Shown: positions 1 to 8,434 of the stretch, piece by piece
How the letters are laid out: every line of letters starts with the position of its first letter
Numbering within the stretch: the first letter of the stretch is position 1
Assembly: GCA_023382055.1 (NCBI GenBank)
Contig: JAMCQN010000144.1
Span: forward strand, 1-32,134
Origin: Chloroflexota bacterium
Lineage (GTDB): Bacteria; Chloroflexota; Anaerolineae; J036; Brachytrichaceae
Reading direction: 5' to 3'
Length of the DNA stretch: 32,134 nucleotides
Position numbers and translations under genes: made by a program
The notes under the pieces: generated by a model
Seen by the model: only the letters and a program-made list of their open reading frames with translations
Databases searched by the model: none
What the model was told of the DNA's origin: nothing

Positions 1-2
1 GG

Positions 3-245
3 CGCGGTGCGGGAACTTGGTGGATGTCCACCGTGTTCTTCAGCGCCGCGCCGGTCGCCAACTGGGACAGCGCCAAAGCAGCGGACACGAAACGCTATGG
101 CGCTTTCTTTCAGGCTATGCTGGCCGGCGGTGTGTACCTGGCGCCATCGCAGTTCGAGGCGGGGTTCATGTCGGCAGTGCACAGCGACTGCGACATCGAC
201 GCCACGCTCGACTGCGCCGCGCGCGCCTTCAAGAAACTCGCATAA
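3..245 (+). CDS. hemL: Glutamate-1-semialdehyde 2,1-aminomutase, C-terminal fragment
   Basis: This is the 3' end of a gene that begins before the window. The family is PLP-dependent and converts glutamate-1-semialdehyde to 5-aminolevulinate, the entry to tetrapyrrole synthesis. The roughly 80 visible residues carry the characteristic C-terminal stretch: a TVFFS segment, then NWDSAKAADT, a YGAFFQAML segment and GVYLAPSQFEAGFMS, which close the active site in the family. The frame is open from the left edge to the TAA at 243-245. It ends 12 bases before the stop of the convergent sulfatase gene. Its product would ultimately supply the cobalamin genes far to the right, but it is not part of that operon. 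The catalytic lysine lies outside the window. Confidence 0.9.
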   Translation, partial: RGAGTWWMSTVFFSAAPVANWDSAKAADTKRYGAFFQAMLAGGVYLAPSQFEAGFMSAVHSDCDIDATLDCAARAFKKLA

Positions 246-257
246 CCTGCCGGGCCG

Positions 258-1736
258 TCACCTGCGCCGGTCGATGTCGTGCGGCACGACGTCGCCCGTC
301 TCCAGGTAGAACGTGAGCAGGCGCTCTTTGAGTTGCGCCAGGACGGGCGCAAGCGCCGGGTCGGCGATGCGGTTGTGCATCTCGCCGGGGTCGGCGCGCA
401 GATCGTAGAGTTCGTCGGTCTCGTACAGGCGGCGCACATATTTGTACTGCGCCGTGCGCAGCATGACGGCCTTGGTATGCTCGGGGCCTTCCTGGCGCTG
501 CCACACCAGGCGCGGCGCATACAGATCGCCCGGCGCTGATGTAATGTCGCTCTCCAATTCCATACAGTGCGTCTCGCCGTGCAGACGGCCGCCCTCGCAG
601 AAGACCGCATCGCGATGGGCCTGCATGGCGCCGGCGATGAGCGGCAACAGCGAGCGCCCGAAGTGAGTGTGGCGGCGCGGCAGGCCAGCGATCTCCTCGA
701 CGGTGGCGGGCAGGTCGATCAGTTCCACCAGCGCCTCGCGCACGCCCGCTTGCAGCGCCGCGCCAATGGGCGGCTTGATCAGGAACGGGACGCGCGTCAG
801 GCAGTCCTCAAACGTGTTCTGGGTCTTCTCCACCAGCCCGTAATCGCCGGTGAAGTCGCCGTGGTCGGAGAAGAAGAATAGCGCCGTGTCGTCATACAAG
901 CCGGCCGTTTTGAGCGCGTCCAGCAGCAGGCCAAGTTGGTGATCTACCCGCGCGCACATGCCGTAGTACACGGCGCGCAGTTCGTTCCAGCGTTCTTCGC
1001 TCCACGTCTCCAGATGCTGGCGCGAGGCAATGCCCTTCAGGATGGAAGGCTTGTCAGCCCAGTCCGGCTGCGGCAGGCGCGGCGGCAGAGCGGCGCGGTC
1101 GATCAGGCGGTGCCACGGCTCTTCCACGCCATAGGGCGGATGCGGGTAAGTCAGCGGCAGGTACAGACAAAATGGGCGGTCGTGCGGCGCGCCGCGGATA
1201 AAGTCGATAGCGCCCAGCACGTGCGCCCAGTCGGAATCCGCATAATAGGCTGCGCCATTCTGCAGCGGCAACCGATCGACCAGGAAGGAATAATAGGTGT
1301 CGCTGTCGGGCGCACCGCGCCATTCCGCCTGGCGGTCGCCGGCAGCCATCGGCAGCGTGCCCGGCGGGGCGGCGTGGTAGATATCGCAATACGGCTCAAG
1401 GCTGTTCTGCGCGGGAACCAGGTCGTTCTTGCCGCCCCACCACACGGTATACCCATTGTCCTTGAGCGTCTTGAGCAGCGCCGGCTCATCGGGGCGCAGC
1501 ATGTGGAACATGGTGCGATGGCCGCGCACGTGCGGATACCAGCCAGTCATGAACGAGCAACGGCTGGGCGTGCAGACGGGGTTCTGGCAGAAAGCGTTGG
1601 CGAACGCCACGGCGTCGCTCTGGACCAGACCGTCCAGTGTCGGCGTCACAGCGGCCGGGTTGCCCAGGTATCCCAGTACGTCGCCGCGCCACTGGTCGGG
1701 GTTGAACAGAATGATATTCGGGCGGGAGTTTGGCAT
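258..1736 (-). CDS. Type I sulfatase (formylglycine-dependent)
   Basis: The 492-residue product belongs to the alkaline phosphatase/sulfatase superfamily and should hydrolyse a sulfate ester or sulfamate; the substrate cannot be told from sequence. The N-terminus NIILFNPDQWRGD provides metal ligands. The CTPSR signature at residues 55-59 marks Cys55 as the residue converted to formylglycine, and it is followed by the usual TGWYPHVRGH. A second metal-site segment, FFFSDHGDFTGDYG, lies in the second half. There is no obvious signal peptide, so a cytoplasmic location is inferred. The start at 1736 directly precedes the conserved beta strand. Only three bases separate it from an upstream 44-codon remnant of a related fold. 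No sulfatase-maturing enzyme is nearby. Confidence 0.9.
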   Translation of the reverse strand: MPNSRPNIILFNPDQWRGDVLGYLGNPAAVTPTLDGLVQSDAVAFANAFCQNPVCTPSRCSFMTGWYPHVRGHRTMFHMLRPDEPALLKTLKDNGYTVWWGGKNDLVPAQNSLEPYCDIYHAAPPGTLPMAAGDRQAEWRGAPDSDTYYSFLVDRLPLQNGAAYYADSDWAHVLGAIDFIRGAPHDRPFCLYLPLTYPHPPYGVEEPWHRLIDRAALPPRLPQPDWADKPSILKGIASRQHLETWSEERWNELRAVYYGMCARVDHQLGLLLDALKTAGLYDDTALFFFSDHGDFTGDYGLVEKTQNTFEDCLTRVPFLIKPPIGAALQAGVREALVELIDLPATVEEIAGLPRRHTHFGRSLLPLIAGAMQAHRDAVFCEGGRLHGETHCMELESDITSAPGDLYAPRLVWQRQEGPEHTKAVMLRTAQYKYVRRLYETDELYDLRADPGEMHNRIADPALAPVLAQLKERLLTFYLETGDVVPHDIDRRR

Positions 1737-1739
1737 GGG

Positions 1740-1874
1740 TCACCGGCTACGCGAAGATTTCATCCACACAGCGCCGTCGACGCGCCCCATCAGCGCCATC
1801 ACGCTGGGGCTGCAGGTTGGCGAGATCGCATCCGGGCGCAAACCGTCAATCAGAAGCAGTACGGTTGAGGGCAT
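1740..1874 (-). pseudogene. N-terminal remnant of a phosphodiesterase/nucleotide pyrophosphatase-like protein
   Basis: A 44-codon reading frame starts at the ATG at 1874-1872 and stops at TGA 1742-1740, three bases before the sulfatase start. Its first residues read MPSTVLLLIDGLRPDAIS, which resembles the N-terminal strand of type I phosphodiesterases and alkaline phosphatase-like enzymes, where the aspartate binds metal. A later SPSVMALMGR resembles the helix that normally follows 'tPNLdaLmar'. The frame then ends, so the rest of the enzyme is missing. It may be what is left after a deletion or recombination between two genes of the same fold. A real small leader gene is possible but less likely. 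Confidence 0.45.
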
Positions 1875-1904
1875 GTATCAGTATTCCCTGGAGTTTTCCT
1901 CAGT

Positions 1905-1937
1905 AGAAGTCTGACTTCTTGCAGAAGTCAGACTTCT
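1905..1937. repeat. Nested palindrome, 15-bp perfect stem with 3-nt loop
   Basis: The arms at 1905-1919 (AGAAGTCTGACTTCT) and 1923-1937 (AGAAGTCAGACTTCT) are exact reverse complements separated by TGC. Each arm is itself nearly palindromic (AGAAGTC/GACTTCT). It lies between the remnant upstream of the sulfatase gene and the stop of the metallo-beta-lactamase-fold gene at 1948. No U-run follows on the minus strand, so it is a poor intrinsic terminator. A dispersed intergenic repeat or a protein-binding palindrome is more likely. Confidence 0.6.
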
Positions 1938-1947
1938 GATTACCTGT

Positions 1948-2757
1948 CTACGAACTGGTGGCATGGATGTAGCGTTCGGCGGAACGCACAAGCACACTTC
2001 TGGCGTTGGACTGCACGATGCGCCCTGTCCATGCGCCATAAATGCGGTCGAAGGCAAACGGCTCGACGGCGGAGAGGATGCGCCGCACTTCCCGCGCCGA
2101 CAGCGGAATGAGGTTGGGATAGCTGCGCATAAAGCTGACATAGCGCCGATCCGAGACGACCTGGATGGTGTCGCCGCTCAACAGGGCGCCGCGCCCTTTG
2201 GCGCCCGCGGCCCAATGCAATACGCTTGATCCCGAGAAGTGCCCGCCGCAACGCACCAGCGTCACCCCTTCCACGATTTCGCGCTGCTCGCCCCGCCACA
2301 ACAGCAGTGACCGGTCGGGCCGCATCAGGTTGCTCACATCGTCCGCATGCACCAGCACCGGGGCGTCGTTAAACACGCGGCTCCACTCCACCATTGAGGA
2401 ATAGAAGTGCGGGTGCGATATCGCGATAGCCTTGACGCCGCCGAGCTGGTTCACCGCTGCCACAGTAGCGTCGTCGATCAGGCTGATGCAGTCCCACAGC
2501 ACGTTGCCTTTCGGGGTTTGCACCAGCAACGCGCGCTGCCCGATGGCAAAGCCGGGTTCGGTGACGATGGAGGTCAGGTTGTCCTCTTCAGTCGCCAGGA
2601 CGTTGTGGTGATCACGGCGCAACTGCTCCAGCGTCGTCCACTGCTGCCCGTTCCAGCCGACGTACTGTCGTTCATCTTCGCAAATTGGGCAACCCGCAGG
2701 CTCCTCATTGTTCGCAGCGAACTGCGTTCCGCAAGTGACACAGATAAAATTAGGCAT
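1948..2757 (-). CDS. Zinc-ribbon plus metallo-beta-lactamase-fold protein
   Basis: The 269-residue product begins with a rubredoxin/zinc-ribbon-like knuckle: Cys6 and Cys9, then Cys23 and Cys26. A metallo-beta-lactamase-like domain follows. Recognisable pieces are SHPHFYSSM (His115, His117), CGGHFSGSS with His173, and LLSGDTIQV with Asp196. The usual HxHxDH signature reads HPHFYS here, so the Asp-His pair of the second metal site is replaced by Tyr119-Ser120. A single-metal or non-hydrolytic role is therefore possible. No transmembrane segment or signal peptide is visible. The start is supported by a GAGGAAG ribosome binding site just upstream. The substrate is unknown. Confidence 0.75.
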   Translation of the reverse strand: MPNFICVTCGTQFAANNEEPAGCPICEDERQYVGWNGQQWTTLEQLRRDHHNVLATEEDNLTSIVTEPGFAIGQRALLVQTPKGNVLWDCISLIDDATVAAVNQLGGVKAIAISHPHFYSSMVEWSRVFNDAPVLVHADDVSNLMRPDRSLLLWRGEQREIVEGVTLVRCGGHFSGSSVLHWAAGAKGRGALLSGDTIQVVSDRRYVSFMRSYPNLIPLSAREVRRILSAVEPFAFDRIYGAWTGRIVQSNARSVLVRSAERYIHATSS

Positions 2758-2840
2758 CGCTCTTCCTCGATTGTTATTCTAAGCGAGCGCCGCTGTGGCG
2801 TACGACTGCTGCAAAGCAGCCTGATTATCTCTCACGCACA

Positions 2841-2890
2841 TAGACTCCCGGAATCTGGCTGAGCAAGCTCAGCTTGAGATTCCGGGAGTC
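2841..2890. terminator. Long hairpin downstream of the esterase gene, possible bidirectional terminator or repeat
   Basis: Arms 2841-2855 (AGACTCCCGGAATCT) and 2876-2890 (AGATTCCGGGAGTCT) pair perfectly over 15 bp. Inside them GCTGAGC (2857-2863) pairs with GCTCAGC (2866-2872) around a two-base AA loop. The structure sits between the stop of the alpha/beta hydrolase gene and the start of the metallo-beta-lactamase-fold gene, both on the minus strand. No long T-run flanks it on either side, so termination is an inference from position and stability. A small mobile palindromic element is the alternative. Confidence 0.5.
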
Positions 2891-2936
2891 TGGGTTCTCG
2901 TAACCAATTTCGCCAACGGAATCCGGCATAGGCCGC

Positions 2937-4082
2937 TCACGCCAGCAGGCAGCGATCCAGAAAGGCTTTGGCATCGTCGAAGAAGATCTCGTGCCCGCCC
3001 CACTGCGCGACTGTCGCCCGGGCGCGCTCGGGGATGCCCAGCGCAGCATAGATTGCGCGCAGGCGTTCGAATTCCTCGACGGCGTCGCGCCAGTAGATCA
3101 CCGGGTCGTAACGGCCGATCTCCACCATAAACGGGCGCGGACAGATCAACCCGCCCAGCAGATGATCGGGGAAGAGCGGCGCAGCCAGCGGGTTGAATTT
3201 GTCATCCTCGCTCAGGCCGAGATAGGCAGCATACGCCAGCCCTTCCTGAGCCGCCATGTCCGCCAGCAGAGCAGGTTCAATCATCTTGTTCCAGCGGTTG
3301 TTGTAGTAGCACGAACAGACCGCCGCTGCGATGCGCGTGTCCAGCGCCGACAGGAATAGCGTGCTCTTGCCGCCCTGTGAGATGCCGTACATGCCGATCC
3401 GCAGCGGATCGATTTCAGGGCGCGTCTGCAGGTAATCCACCACGCGGCTCAACTCAAACATCTCGAAGCCCAGCAGGCTCTTGCCCGCCAGCCGCGCCAG
3501 GCGGTCGAGGCGCACGCGGTCCTGCCCCACGCCCGGAGGGCTGCACACGATGTGCGGCGCGATGACGACATACCCCGCCGACGCCAGGCGGCGCCCCAGC
3601 ACATTCATGTAGTTCTGCTGGCCTTCAGTGCCGAAGCCCATCGTCCATTCCGGCGAGCCGGCGTAACCATGTTGGCAGATGACCGCGGGCGCAGGTGTGT
3701 GTTCGGCAGTGTGCGGAATGAGCAGGAGCGCCGGCATCTCCACATCTTCGATCACGTTCACGTGGACGCGATAGAGCTTGCCCGGCGCCATTTCGCCGAG
3801 AACCTCCACGCGGGCGGTCGTCTGCGCGGGGCGCGGCTCCCAGCCGCCTAAAGCATCGAGCAGGCGCGCCCGCAACAGGGCCGATGACTGCCTGTACACC
3901 TCAATCGAATCGGTATCCAGCAGCACAGAGGCGAGGAACTGATCCTGGCGTTCCAGGATTTTGCGCCGCCAGTACGCTTCCATTTGCGCGTTGCGCAGCC
4001 CGCCGCGCTCGGCCAGTCCGCCGGCGCTGCTGTCAATCCGCAGCGTGCTCACCACGCCGGTCTGCGAATCGGATGACGCCAT
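2937..4082 (-). CDS. Alpha/beta hydrolase, acetyl xylan esterase/dienelactone hydrolase-like
   Basis: This 381-residue serine hydrolase has a clear catalytic triad: Ser235 in GISQGG (a GxSxG elbow), Asp326 in EIGRYDP and His364 in WGGHE. Upstream, ICQHGYAGS (about 135-143) gives the oxyanion-hole HG motif. The helical N-terminus (about 30-80) followed by a beta-rich segment that introduces MPALLLIP is the arrangement of prokaryotic acetyl xylan esterase/abhydrolase proteins that act on carbohydrate or small esters. The exact substrate is not determinable. There is no signal peptide, so it is probably cytoplasmic. The start has a strong GAGGAGG ribosome binding site about 8 bases upstream. It is divergent from the antitoxin-like gene, with 165 bases between them. 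Confidence 0.8.
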   Translation of the reverse strand: MASSDSQTGVVSTLRIDSSAGGLAERGGLRNAQMEAYWRRKILERQDQFLASVLLDTDSIEVYRQSSALLRARLLDALGGWEPRPAQTTARVEVLGEMAPGKLYRVHVNVIEDVEMPALLLIPHTAEHTPAPAVICQHGYAGSPEWTMGFGTEGQQNYMNVLGRRLASAGYVVIAPHIVCSPPGVGQDRVRLDRLARLAGKSLLGFEMFELSRVVDYLQTRPEIDPLRIGMYGISQGGKSTLFLSALDTRIAAAVCSCYYNNRWNKMIEPALLADMAAQEGLAYAAYLGLSEDDKFNPLAAPLFPDHLLGGLICPRPFMVEIGRYDPVIYWRDAVEEFERLRAIYAALGIPERARATVAQWGGHEIFFDDAKAFLDRCLLA

Positions 4083-4247
4083 TTCACCGCCTCCTCAAAA
4101 ACGCAAATAAGCCCCGCCGTTTATGGGACACATACTGTGACTGGACAGCCAAACTGGCTTTATTACAAACAGTTCAAGCATATCCATGTTACCGCAATCA
4201 CGCCCGGTGAGAGTAAGATATAGTAATCACATTGGATTGGAGGGCAG

Positions 4248-4535
4248 ATGGAAACATGTGGTGCGCCAACACAGGCGCCATTGCCAGTTGTAACACTGGC
4301 GCGCATCAAGGCGGCCCTAGAGCAGGTCCCAGTGAACAGATTGAACGACGTTTATGCATACCTCATCAGCTTGCAAGAGGACGAAGAAGACCTGGCTGCA
4401 ATTGACGCGGCGCGCGCGGAAATGGAATTGACCGGCGAGCGTGGAATAGCGCTGGAAGACTATTTGCGCGAACGCGGCCTTTTGGACGAAGTCGAGGCAA
4501 CTGCCAAGGTGGAAGGCTTGATTGGCAATCACTAA
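4248..4535 (+). CDS. Antitoxin-like protein of a degraded type II toxin-antitoxin module
   Basis: A small acidic protein of 95 residues. Its layout fits antitoxins that precede RelE/ParE toxins: an N-terminal 'TLARIKAALEQVPVNRLNDVYAYLISL' type segment (about residues 16-42), an acidic DEEDLAAIDAAR helix, then an EDYLRERGL tail. GGAGGGCAG just upstream is a good ribosome binding site. Three bases after the stop, at 4538, begins a truncated toxin-like frame, and that neighbour is the main reason for the call. With the partner broken, the antitoxin may be an orphan. I recognise the family type rather than a named member. Confidence 0.6.
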   Translation: METCGAPTQAPLPVVTLARIKAALEQVPVNRLNDVYAYLISLQEDEEDLAAIDAARAEMELTGERGIALEDYLRERGLLDEVEATAKVEGLIGNH

Positions 4536-4537
4536 GC

Positions 4538-4600
4538 ATGTACCGCGTCATCATTGCACCAGCGGCGCAGCGGCAGATTGACAAACCTTCTTATCTCTGA
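4538..4600 (+). pseudogene. Truncated RelE/ParE-type toxin
   Basis: The ATG at 4538 lies two bases after the antitoxin stop and encodes 20 residues beginning MYRVIIAPAAQRQIDK, followed by PSYL and a TGA at 4598-4600. The opening resembles the first strand and helix of RelE/ParE toxins (x-Y-x-V-x-x-x-x-x-A-x-x-x-L/I-x-K). The rest of the roughly 85-95 residue toxin is missing. The frame ends in CTGACTTCTGACCTC, which resembles the palindromic intergenic motif at 1905-1937. This suggests that a deletion or repeat insertion removed the toxin body. Confidence 0.6.
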
Positions 4601-4617
4601 CTTCTGACCTCATGCCG

Positions 4618-5487
4618 TTACATCGGCATACGCCAGCCCCCGCCGATATAGATCAACTGCCCGGTAATCCAGCGCGCCTGCTCCGAGGCGAGAAACACCA
4701 GCACATCCGCGACATCATCCGGCCGACCCACGCGGCGCAGCGGCGTCTTCGCCGCGATGTCCTGTTCCAATGCGGACGATATCCAGCCGGTCTGGATCGG
4801 GCCGAGCGCCGCGATGTTGACCGTAATGCCATACGGCCCCAACTCGGCCGCCGCCGAACGGCTGTAACTCTCCAGGGCGTGTTTGCTGGCGCCGTACGAA
4901 ACCTCGGTGGGGAAAGTCGCAGCGGCATCGGTGCTGATGTTGATGATGCGCCCCCAGCGCTCGCCGCGCTCGATTTTGCGCCGCGCGAACTCCGCCATCA
5001 GCAGCGCCGGCGCGCGGCTGATCACCGCGAAATGGCGGTCGTGCAATTCGGCGCTGATGGTCGTCACCGAGAAGCCGTCGACGGCGCGACTGTCTTCGCT
5101 CAACTGGCTGAGCGGGATGAAGGTGTCCTGCTCGGTGTTCGCCGCGTTGTTGATCAGCACATCCACCCGGCCGTAAGCAGACTCGGCGCGGTCAAAGAGC
5201 AGCGGCAGATTGCGCACGTCCTGCAAATCCGCTTCTATGTCCTCGACGCGCGCGCCGGCCGCGCGCAACTCGCGCACCACCGCATCGCCGGCATTCTGCA
5301 GGCTCAGGTACATGGCTTCACCCGGTTCCTGCGGCGCCGCGGGTGCTGCATAGCTGCGGTGATACGTGTGCAGGAACAAGCGAGCGCCCTGCGCGGCAAA
5401 GGCGCGCGCGGCTGCTGCTCCGATCCCTGACGGATTGTTGGCGCCGGTGATCAGCACGACTTTGTCTTTCAGTTGCGGATCGATCAT
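4618..5487 (-). CDS. Short-chain dehydrogenase/reductase (SDR), FabG-like
   Basis: A classical SDR of 289 residues that should perform NAD(P)-dependent oxidoreduction of a carbonyl or alcohol. Evidence in order: the cofactor loop TGANNPSGIG (residues 15-24, an extended TGxxxGxG version); NNA at 113-115; the catalytic Ser185, Tyr198 and Lys202 (YGASK); and the C-terminal GRPDDVADVLVFLAS and WITGQLIYIGGGW segments of FabG-like enzymes. About 25 extra residues between the first and second strands (around 41-60) make it longer than the 245-260 typical of the family. The substrate is unknown. It stands alone, between the broken toxin gene and a transposase-like remnant. Confidence 0.88.
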   Translation of the reverse strand: MIDPQLKDKVVLITGANNPSGIGAAAARAFAAQGARLFLHTYHRSYAAPAAPQEPGEAMYLSLQNAGDAVVRELRAAGARVEDIEADLQDVRNLPLLFDRAESAYGRVDVLINNAANTEQDTFIPLSQLSEDSRAVDGFSVTTISAELHDRHFAVISRAPALLMAEFARRKIERGERWGRIINISTDAAATFPTEVSYGASKHALESYSRSAAAELGPYGITVNIAALGPIQTGWISSALEQDIAAKTPLRRVGRPDDVADVLVFLASEQARWITGQLIYIGGGWRMPM

Positions 5488-5560
5488 GGTTCATCAAGCG
5501 TAAGTTCTTTACATATTTGCCGGCGACTCCAAATCGCGGGCAACTGCCTTTCCTCAGCCC

Positions 5561-5860
5561 ATGCTGCTGATTATGACCGTGGCCTTGAGCGCTCAGCAAG
5601 CCCATGCTTTCTATCTGGATCGCTGGGGCATTGAGCATCCGCCCCTGGTCGCCAAACAACTGCTCGGTGCGCAGCGCCAATTCGTCTTCGCCGCTGAGGC
5701 CCGCCAACGCTTGCCCGAACTGTCTTTGCTGGCCGGCTCTATCCTGTCCTACGTCGCCGCTGGCGAAGTCGCCATCCCTACTGGTTTCTGGGATCGCAAC
5801 CCCAAGTCCACTCCCGGTCGCCTGCGCCGCCTATTAACGAAAGAAGGGCACGGCTCGGCG
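5561..5860 (+). pseudogene. C-terminal remnant of a DDE-type transposase
   Basis: An open stretch in the 482-base gap between the SDR gene and thiC. It encodes a [19 protein letters not shown] segment, a [16 protein letters not shown] hydrophobic run and [18 protein letters not shown]. The first piece resembles the 'yxxRwxIExxFrxxKqxLg' block near the end of IS4/IS701-like DDE transposases. No upstream catalytic domain and no convincing start are present. The frame stays open past 5860 but becomes non-descript and runs into the thiC 3' end. I regard it as a decayed insertion-sequence fragment. The family is not determined. Confidence 0.4.
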
Positions 5861-5969
5861 TGGCTCATCGCTGCACAAAACAGGCTGTGTCGCAGTCCGT
5901 GGCGGTTTCACCCGCTCCTGTTTGCCAGCCGATTCAAACATGATTTAGCCGAAAGTAAAGGCCATGCAA

Positions 5970-7798
<1,829 letters not shown>

Positions 7799-7812
7799 CT
7801 AAATGCCTTGTT

Positions 7813-7911
7813 TGCGTCCCTACGCTAGTATTACCTAGACTCAGGTTCAAACGGTCAGTAGCGGTTACACGCCACTTTCTCAGTTCGGCCTCTCCGAACT
7901 CCCGTCGCATC
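7813..7911 (-). promoter_or_regulatory. TPP riboswitch (THI element) upstream of thiC
   Basis: Read on the minus strand, the region contains the conserved THI-box elements in order. GCGACGGGAG is followed by a perfect hairpin AGTTCGG/CCGAACT (7882-7900), then CTGAGA, an extra AGTGGC/GCTACT-like stem, AACCTGA, CTAG-GTAATA-CTAG and GCGTAGGGA closing on ACGC. These match the consensus CUGAGA ... ACCUGA ... GAUAAURCYAGCGUAGGGA. TPP binding would hold the 5' strand in P1 and leave the downstream terminator free to form. Confidence 0.95.
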
Positions 7912-7932
7912 TGCTTATAAAGCCGACAGTAT

Positions 7933-7961
7933 ATACTATTTTTGCCGGCGCCTTTTGTCAA
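7933..7961 (-). promoter_or_regulatory. Sigma70-type promoter for thiC leader
   Basis: The minus strand carries TTGACA (7961-7956), a 17-base spacer and TAGTAT (7938-7933). Transcription would begin about 15 bases upstream of the TPP aptamer. The -35 is a perfect consensus and the spacing is optimal. Confidence 0.75.
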
Positions 7962-8041
7962 GGCGTGCTGCTATCATTTTTTCACAGGCACGGATTGAGG
8001 GTTACGCAGTGCCTTGCCGACGGGCTGGTTGCGCCAAGGGC

Positions 8042-8071
8042 TTGCAGAATTGGCCGCACTCCGTCTATTCT
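8042..8071 (+). promoter_or_regulatory. Candidate promoter for the riboflavin operon
   Basis: TTGCAG (8042-8047), an 18-base spacer and TATTCT (8066-8071) form a moderate sigma70-like match about 50 bases upstream of the FMN aptamer. A TACAAT at 8090-8095 is an alternative -10 without a good -35. One of these probably drives the riboflavin operon; I cannot decide which. Confidence 0.3.
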
Positions 8072-8118
8072 GCCTGTACAAAACTCAGGTACAATGGTTC
8101 CAAGTCAATTTAATATAC

Positions 8119-8266
8119 AGCCTTCGGGGTCGGGTGAGGCAACTGCAAAGAAAACACGAAGCACGTTGTCAATTCCCAATCGGTGGTACAGCCCACGAGC
8201 TGGCGAAAGTCAGCATGACTCGGTGTGATTCCGGGGCCGACCGTACAGTCGGGATGAAAGAAGGTC
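8119..8266 (+). promoter_or_regulatory. FMN riboswitch (RFN element) upstream of ribD
   Basis: The conserved RFN elements appear in order: CCTTCGGGG, GGGTGA, AATTCCC followed by AATCGGTGGTA, AGCCCACGAG, a variable stem, CGGTGTGATTCCGG, GGCCGACCGTACAGTCGGGATG and the closing GAAAGAAGG that pairs with CCTT. The unusual point is a 33-base insert (8138-8170) in the P2 loop between GGGTGA and AATTCCC. Its ends, GGCAAC and GTTGTC, can pair and lengthen the helix. The element precedes the rib-cof-fol operon and should repress it when FMN is abundant. Confidence 0.93.
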
Positions 8267-8404
8267 AACGATAAACCGCTTCGACTCAGGTCGTGGTTGG
8301 TTCGCGTTTGTTGATTCCAGCGCTCCGAACATTGTCATGTTTGGGGCGCTGTTGGTTAACGCGAAGATCGCGCCAACACGTCGTGCAGGCGTGTTTTGCT
8401 CTGC

Positions 8405-8430
8405 CCACCCCGAAGTTATCCAAAGGGTGG
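8405..8430 (+). promoter_or_regulatory. Hairpin sequestering the ribD ribosome binding site
   Basis: CCACCC (8405-8410) pairs with GGGTGG (8425-8430) around a 14-base loop. The 3' arm overlaps the purine-rich AAAGGGTGG just ahead of the GTG start at 8435. This is a plausible expression platform for the FMN riboswitch acting on translation. The TTTT after it also permits a weak terminator, so the mechanism is inferred. Confidence 0.45.
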
Positions 8431-8434
8431 TTTT

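Noticed and set aside
936..1868. Long plus-strand open frame (about 310 codons) opposite the sulfatase gene
   Set aside because: It is antisense to a gene with clear catalytic motifs, has low-complexity Arg/Ala/Gln-rich composition and no recognisable domain; such frames arise from GC-rich codon bias.
4612..5430. Plus-strand open frame of about 270 codons opposite the SDR gene
   Set aside because: Antisense shadow of an SDR with an intact catalytic triad; no domain and a biased composition.
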